From Bacilli bacterium (GTDB lineage: Bacteria > Bacillota_I > Bacilli_A > RF39 > UBA660), in the NCBI GenBank assembly GCA_017409785.1, contig JAFQSD010000001.1, positions 62,001 to 126,000 on the forward strand: DNA of 64,000 nt, written 5' to 3'. The position numbers were made by a program, and so were the translations under genes. Numbering within the stretch: position 1 is the first letter of the stretch; each line of letters starts with the position of its first letter. The notes under the pieces were generated by a model that was not told the DNA's origin, did no database searches, and was given only the letters and a program-made list of their open reading frames with translations. Below, piece after piece: positions 62,033 to 64,000 of the stretch.

Positions 62033-62899
62033 ATGAAATTAGAAACAGGAATTATTATTTATAGTATGATTAATAATCTAATTATTTCTGTCTTAAAAAT
62101 AGTTGGAGGAATAGCACTAGGACTAAGTTCTTTAATGGCTGATGGTCTACATACATTCGTAGATTTTGTTACCGATATAATTAGTATGTTAGGAATTAAA
62201 TTTTCTAAGAAAAAGCCAACTAAGCATCATCCTTTTGGATATGGAAAAGTTGAATACCTAACAAATCTATATATAGGAATAATATTATTATTACTAGGAA
62301 TCTTTATTGTGGTGCATAGTTTTACATCACATACAATAATTCCACCAATAAATCTATTAGGATTATTACTTGTAGCACTAGGATTAAAACTAGCAGCAAT
62401 TCTAACAATGCATATAGTAGGTGAAAAACTACATAGTCAATTATTAATAACATCAGTAGAAGAATCAAAAACAGATTTATATTCTAGTATAGGAGTATTC
62501 TTTATAACAATAATATTACAGTTTGCAGACAAACTACCTATACTAAAATATGTTAATAATATTGGGACAATTTTAATAGGTTTATATGTAATTAAAACAG
62601 CATTAGAAATAGTAGCACATAACTCAATGTCATTAATAGGAGAAACCGTTGAAGATGAAGAAACTATTACTAAGTTAACTAAATATTTAAAACAATATAA
62701 AGAAATTGAAGATACAAATATTAGATTAATTAAGTACGGTTCATATTACAAACTAGAATTAGGACTAGATGTAAATGACAAAATGAGTCTAAGAAGAATA
62801 AGTAATTTAGAAAATAAAATTAGACATGGTATCATTAGACATCGATCATTAAAGATAAAATATGTCTCTATCTATGTAACAAATAAATTAGAAAAATAG
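62033..62899 (+). CDS. cation diffusion facilitator (CDF) transporter
   Basis: Proton-coupled exporter of divalent metal ions. 288 residues, six membrane helices, then a cytoplasmic ferredoxin-like domain. Helix 2 has DGLHTFVDFVTD with the HxxxD site; in helix 5 the usual HxxxD is ESKTD (Glu for His), so metal preference (zinc, iron or manganese) cannot be read directly. HHPFGYGKVEYL loop is typical. Start ATG 62033, 5 nt after AGAGGTG; an extension to 62009 overlaps the -10 box. Confidence 0.9.
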   Translation: MKLETGIIIYSMINNLIISVLKIVGGIALGLSSLMADGLHTFVDFVTDIISMLGIKFSKKKPTKHHPFGYGKVEYLTNLYIGIILLLLGIFIVVHSFTSHTIIPPINLLGLLLVALGLKLAAILTMHIVGEKLHSQLLITSVEESKTDLYSSIGVFFITIILQFADKLPILKYVNNIGTILIGLYVIKTALEIVAHNSMSLIGETVEDEETITKLTKYLKQYKEIEDTNIRLIKYGSYYKLELGLDVNDKMSLRRISNLENKIRHGIIRHRSLKIKYVSIYVTNKLEK

Positions 62900-62922
62900 A
62901 CAAAGAAATTTGTCTGTTTTTT
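62898..62922 (+). terminator. CDF gene terminator
   Basis: AGACAAA (62898-62904) pairs with TTTGTCT (62909-62915), GAAA loop, then G and T6. Confidence 0.82.
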
Positions 62923-62988
62923 ATTTCCAAGAACTTCATAATATGATAATATATAAATATAGAATAAGAAGATAGGAAGTGTAATAAC

Positions 62989-63519
62989 ATGGACTTAAGA
63001 GAAGTAAGGGAGTTTATTATTGACTCTGCTAAAATGATAGCCGTTATTGTCGCTGTAATATGTGTAATAATGTATATAGCAACAATTCAACAAATAGTTG
63101 GTTCATCAATGTCACCAACATTTAATAGTCAAGAAATAGTAATATTAAATAGATTACACTATCGCTTCTTTGATATAAAAAGATATGATATTGTTTCTTT
63201 TGAGTACGACAGTACCAAATATTTAATTAAAAGAGTAATTGGACTACCAGGAGAAACAATTGAATATAAAGATAATATATTATATGTCAATGGAAAGAAA
63301 GTAAAAGAAGAATTTCTAGCAAAAGATACAACAACAGAAAACTTCTCCTTAAAGGGACTAGGCTATGAAAAGATACCAGAAGGTATGTATTTAGTTCTTG
63401 GAGATAATAGAGAAGATTCTTTAGATAGTCGTGAAATTGGTCTTATAGAAGAAAAAGAAATTTTAGGAAAAGTAAACCTAAGAATCTGGCCAATATTTAA
63501 AATTCGTTACGTAAAGTAG
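62989..63519 (+). CDS. lepB: signal peptidase I, canonical Ser/Lys type
   Basis: General secretory signal peptidase. 176 residues: one N-terminal helix (about 13-34), Ser40 in SSMSPT, Lys81 in IKRVIGLPGE, and GDNREDSLDSR, the bacterial P-type signature. Its Ser/Lys dyad contrasts with the Ser/His enzymes of the island, so the cell keeps both classes. Start ATG after AGGAAGTG. Confidence 0.95.
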   Translation: MDLREVREFIIDSAKMIAVIVAVICVIMYIATIQQIVGSSMSPTFNSQEIVILNRLHYRFFDIKRYDIVSFEYDSTKYLIKRVIGLPGETIEYKDNILYVNGKKVKEEFLAKDTTTENFSLKGLGYEKIPEGMYLVLGDNREDSLDSREIGLIEEKEILGKVNLRIWPIFKIRYVK

Positions 63520-63550
63520 TTAAATTGTTAAAATTGGTACAAATATTCGA

Positions 63551-63569
63551 TAAAATTCGACGAATTTTA
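63551..63569. promoter_or_regulatory. perfect inverted repeat before the last promoter
   Basis: TAAAATTCG (63551-63559), central A, CGAATTTTA (63561-63569), abutting the -35 box at 63570: an operator candidate. As RNA it would form an 8-bp hairpin, so partial lepB termination is an alternative. Confidence 0.6.
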
Positions 63570-63598
63570 TTGAATTTTTTTCTCATCTGATATATAAT
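63570..63598 (+). promoter_or_regulatory. promoter of the last gene
   Basis: TTGAAT (63570-63575) and TATAAT (63593-63598), spacing 17 bp, leaving an approximately 85-nt leader. Confidence 0.72.
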
Positions 63599-63689
63599 AT
63601 ATACCAATTCCAAGTCTATTGTGTTTGGAATTAAAAATGTTATTTCGTTAATTACATTAAATAATTGACAAAAAGTAGGAGGGTCGAAA

Positions 63690-64000
63690 ATGGAAGGAAA
63701 GAAAAGATACGTTGCCATAGTTCTATTTTTATTAATAGGATTAACGTTATTTACCTTCGCGAATCCTGTAGAAGAGGAAAAGGGTTCAAAAGGGAATGGT
63801 TCTAAAGATCCTGAAGTAACTGACAAAGATACAGTTGATGGTACTTTAGGAACTGATGAAGAACAAAATCAAGTTCAACCTCAAGTTCAAAACCAAGTTG
63901 CTGACAACTCTTATGCTAATGCATTAGCAGCAGTAGTAAAAGCTGAAGGTTCACTTGAAACACTTGATGTTGAAGCAGCTCGTGACTTAATTAATAGAGT
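63690..64000 (+). CDS. secreted protein, 3' end cut off
   Basis: Open from ATG 63690 to the window end (at least 103 residues). AGGAGGG (63676-63682) precedes the start. The product has a signal peptide (MEGKKRY, hydrophobic core, likely cut after TFA), then an acidic Gly/Lys/Asp-rich stretch, a QVQPQVQNQV repeat, and the start of a helical domain (LETLDVEAARDLINRV) that recalls FIVAR-type repeats of adhesins. Probably a large surface protein. Confidence 0.75.
   Translation, partial: MEGKKRYVAIVLFLLIGLTLFTFANPVEEEKGSKGNGSKDPEVTDKDTVDGTLGTDEEQNQVQPQVQNQVADNSYANALAAVVKAEGSLETLDVEAARDLINR

Noticed and set aside
1..64000. tRNA, rRNA, CRISPR, insertion sequence or prophage
   Set aside because: Intergenic gaps were read for cloverleaf ends, spaced repeats, transposase motifs and integrases; none was found. 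The long gaps are explained by the T-box leader, the toxin-antitoxin-like locus and promoters.

Overview
The window reads as chromosome of a low-GC, cell-walled relative of the Mollicutes (class Bacilli; an uncultured RF39-like gut lineage is my best guess, by inference). Support: strong A+T bias, short intergenic gaps, canonical TTGACA/TATAAT promoters and many intrinsic terminators; Firmicutes gene sets (mraZ-rsmH-ftsL-pbpB, dnaI next to a T-box thrS, rpsO-pnp, comEA-comEC); TGA still used as a stop (mraZ) and TGG for Trp, so the genetic code is standard. A rubredoxin-fused flavoprotein points to an anaerobe.

Layout. 1-4 kb: end of an unknown gene, rpsO, pnp. 4-5.7 kb: a surface protein whose promoter spacer holds a run of ten G (likely phase-variable), then a degenerate NodB-fold protein. 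5.7-12 kb: a short-armed SMC, two HExxH metallopeptidase-like proteins around peptide deformylase, and a tiny YjcZ-like membrane protein. 12-20 kb: an FtsW/RodA-type SEDS protein, a DHH-DHHA1 phosphoesterase, comEA-comEC, dnaI, an M23 peptidase. 20-25 kb: T-box-controlled thrS without a TGS domain, two TPR paralogues and an HD hydrolase. 25-31 kb: MraZ-controlled division cluster that runs into three membrane-anchored extracellular proteins. 31-36 kb: a DUF1292 protein, a giant 1374-residue coiled-coil protein and an Hrb-type flavoprotein. 36.5-41.6 kb: a type I toxin-antitoxin-like locus, an ABC-2 exporter, an orphan Dam-like methylase and a lipoprotein.

41.7-61.9 kb is the part most likely to be undescribed: about 20 kb of genes for membrane-anchored TasA/camelysin-like proteins with hydrophobic-AWF/AKY-type N-termini (two near-duplicate putative major subunits plus at least six divergent ones), a 1223-residue GLUG/beta-helix-like surface protein, three SipW-type signal peptidases (one a plain Ser/His enzyme, one fused to about 500 cytoplasmic residues, one with both catalytic residues replaced), a membrane-anchored McrB-like AAA+ ATPase with a DUF2357-like partner, and two unrecognised cytoplasmic proteins. 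Two promoters in this island share a 19-bp element containing a Spo0A-box-like TGTCGA core. My reading is a dedicated secretion and assembly machine for surface fibres whose McrB/DUF2357 pair has been taken from defence use; this is inference. A conventional LepB (Ser/Lys) lies just outside at 63 kb, followed by the start of another secreted protein cut by the window end.

No rRNA, tRNA, CRISPR array, insertion sequence or prophage was seen.
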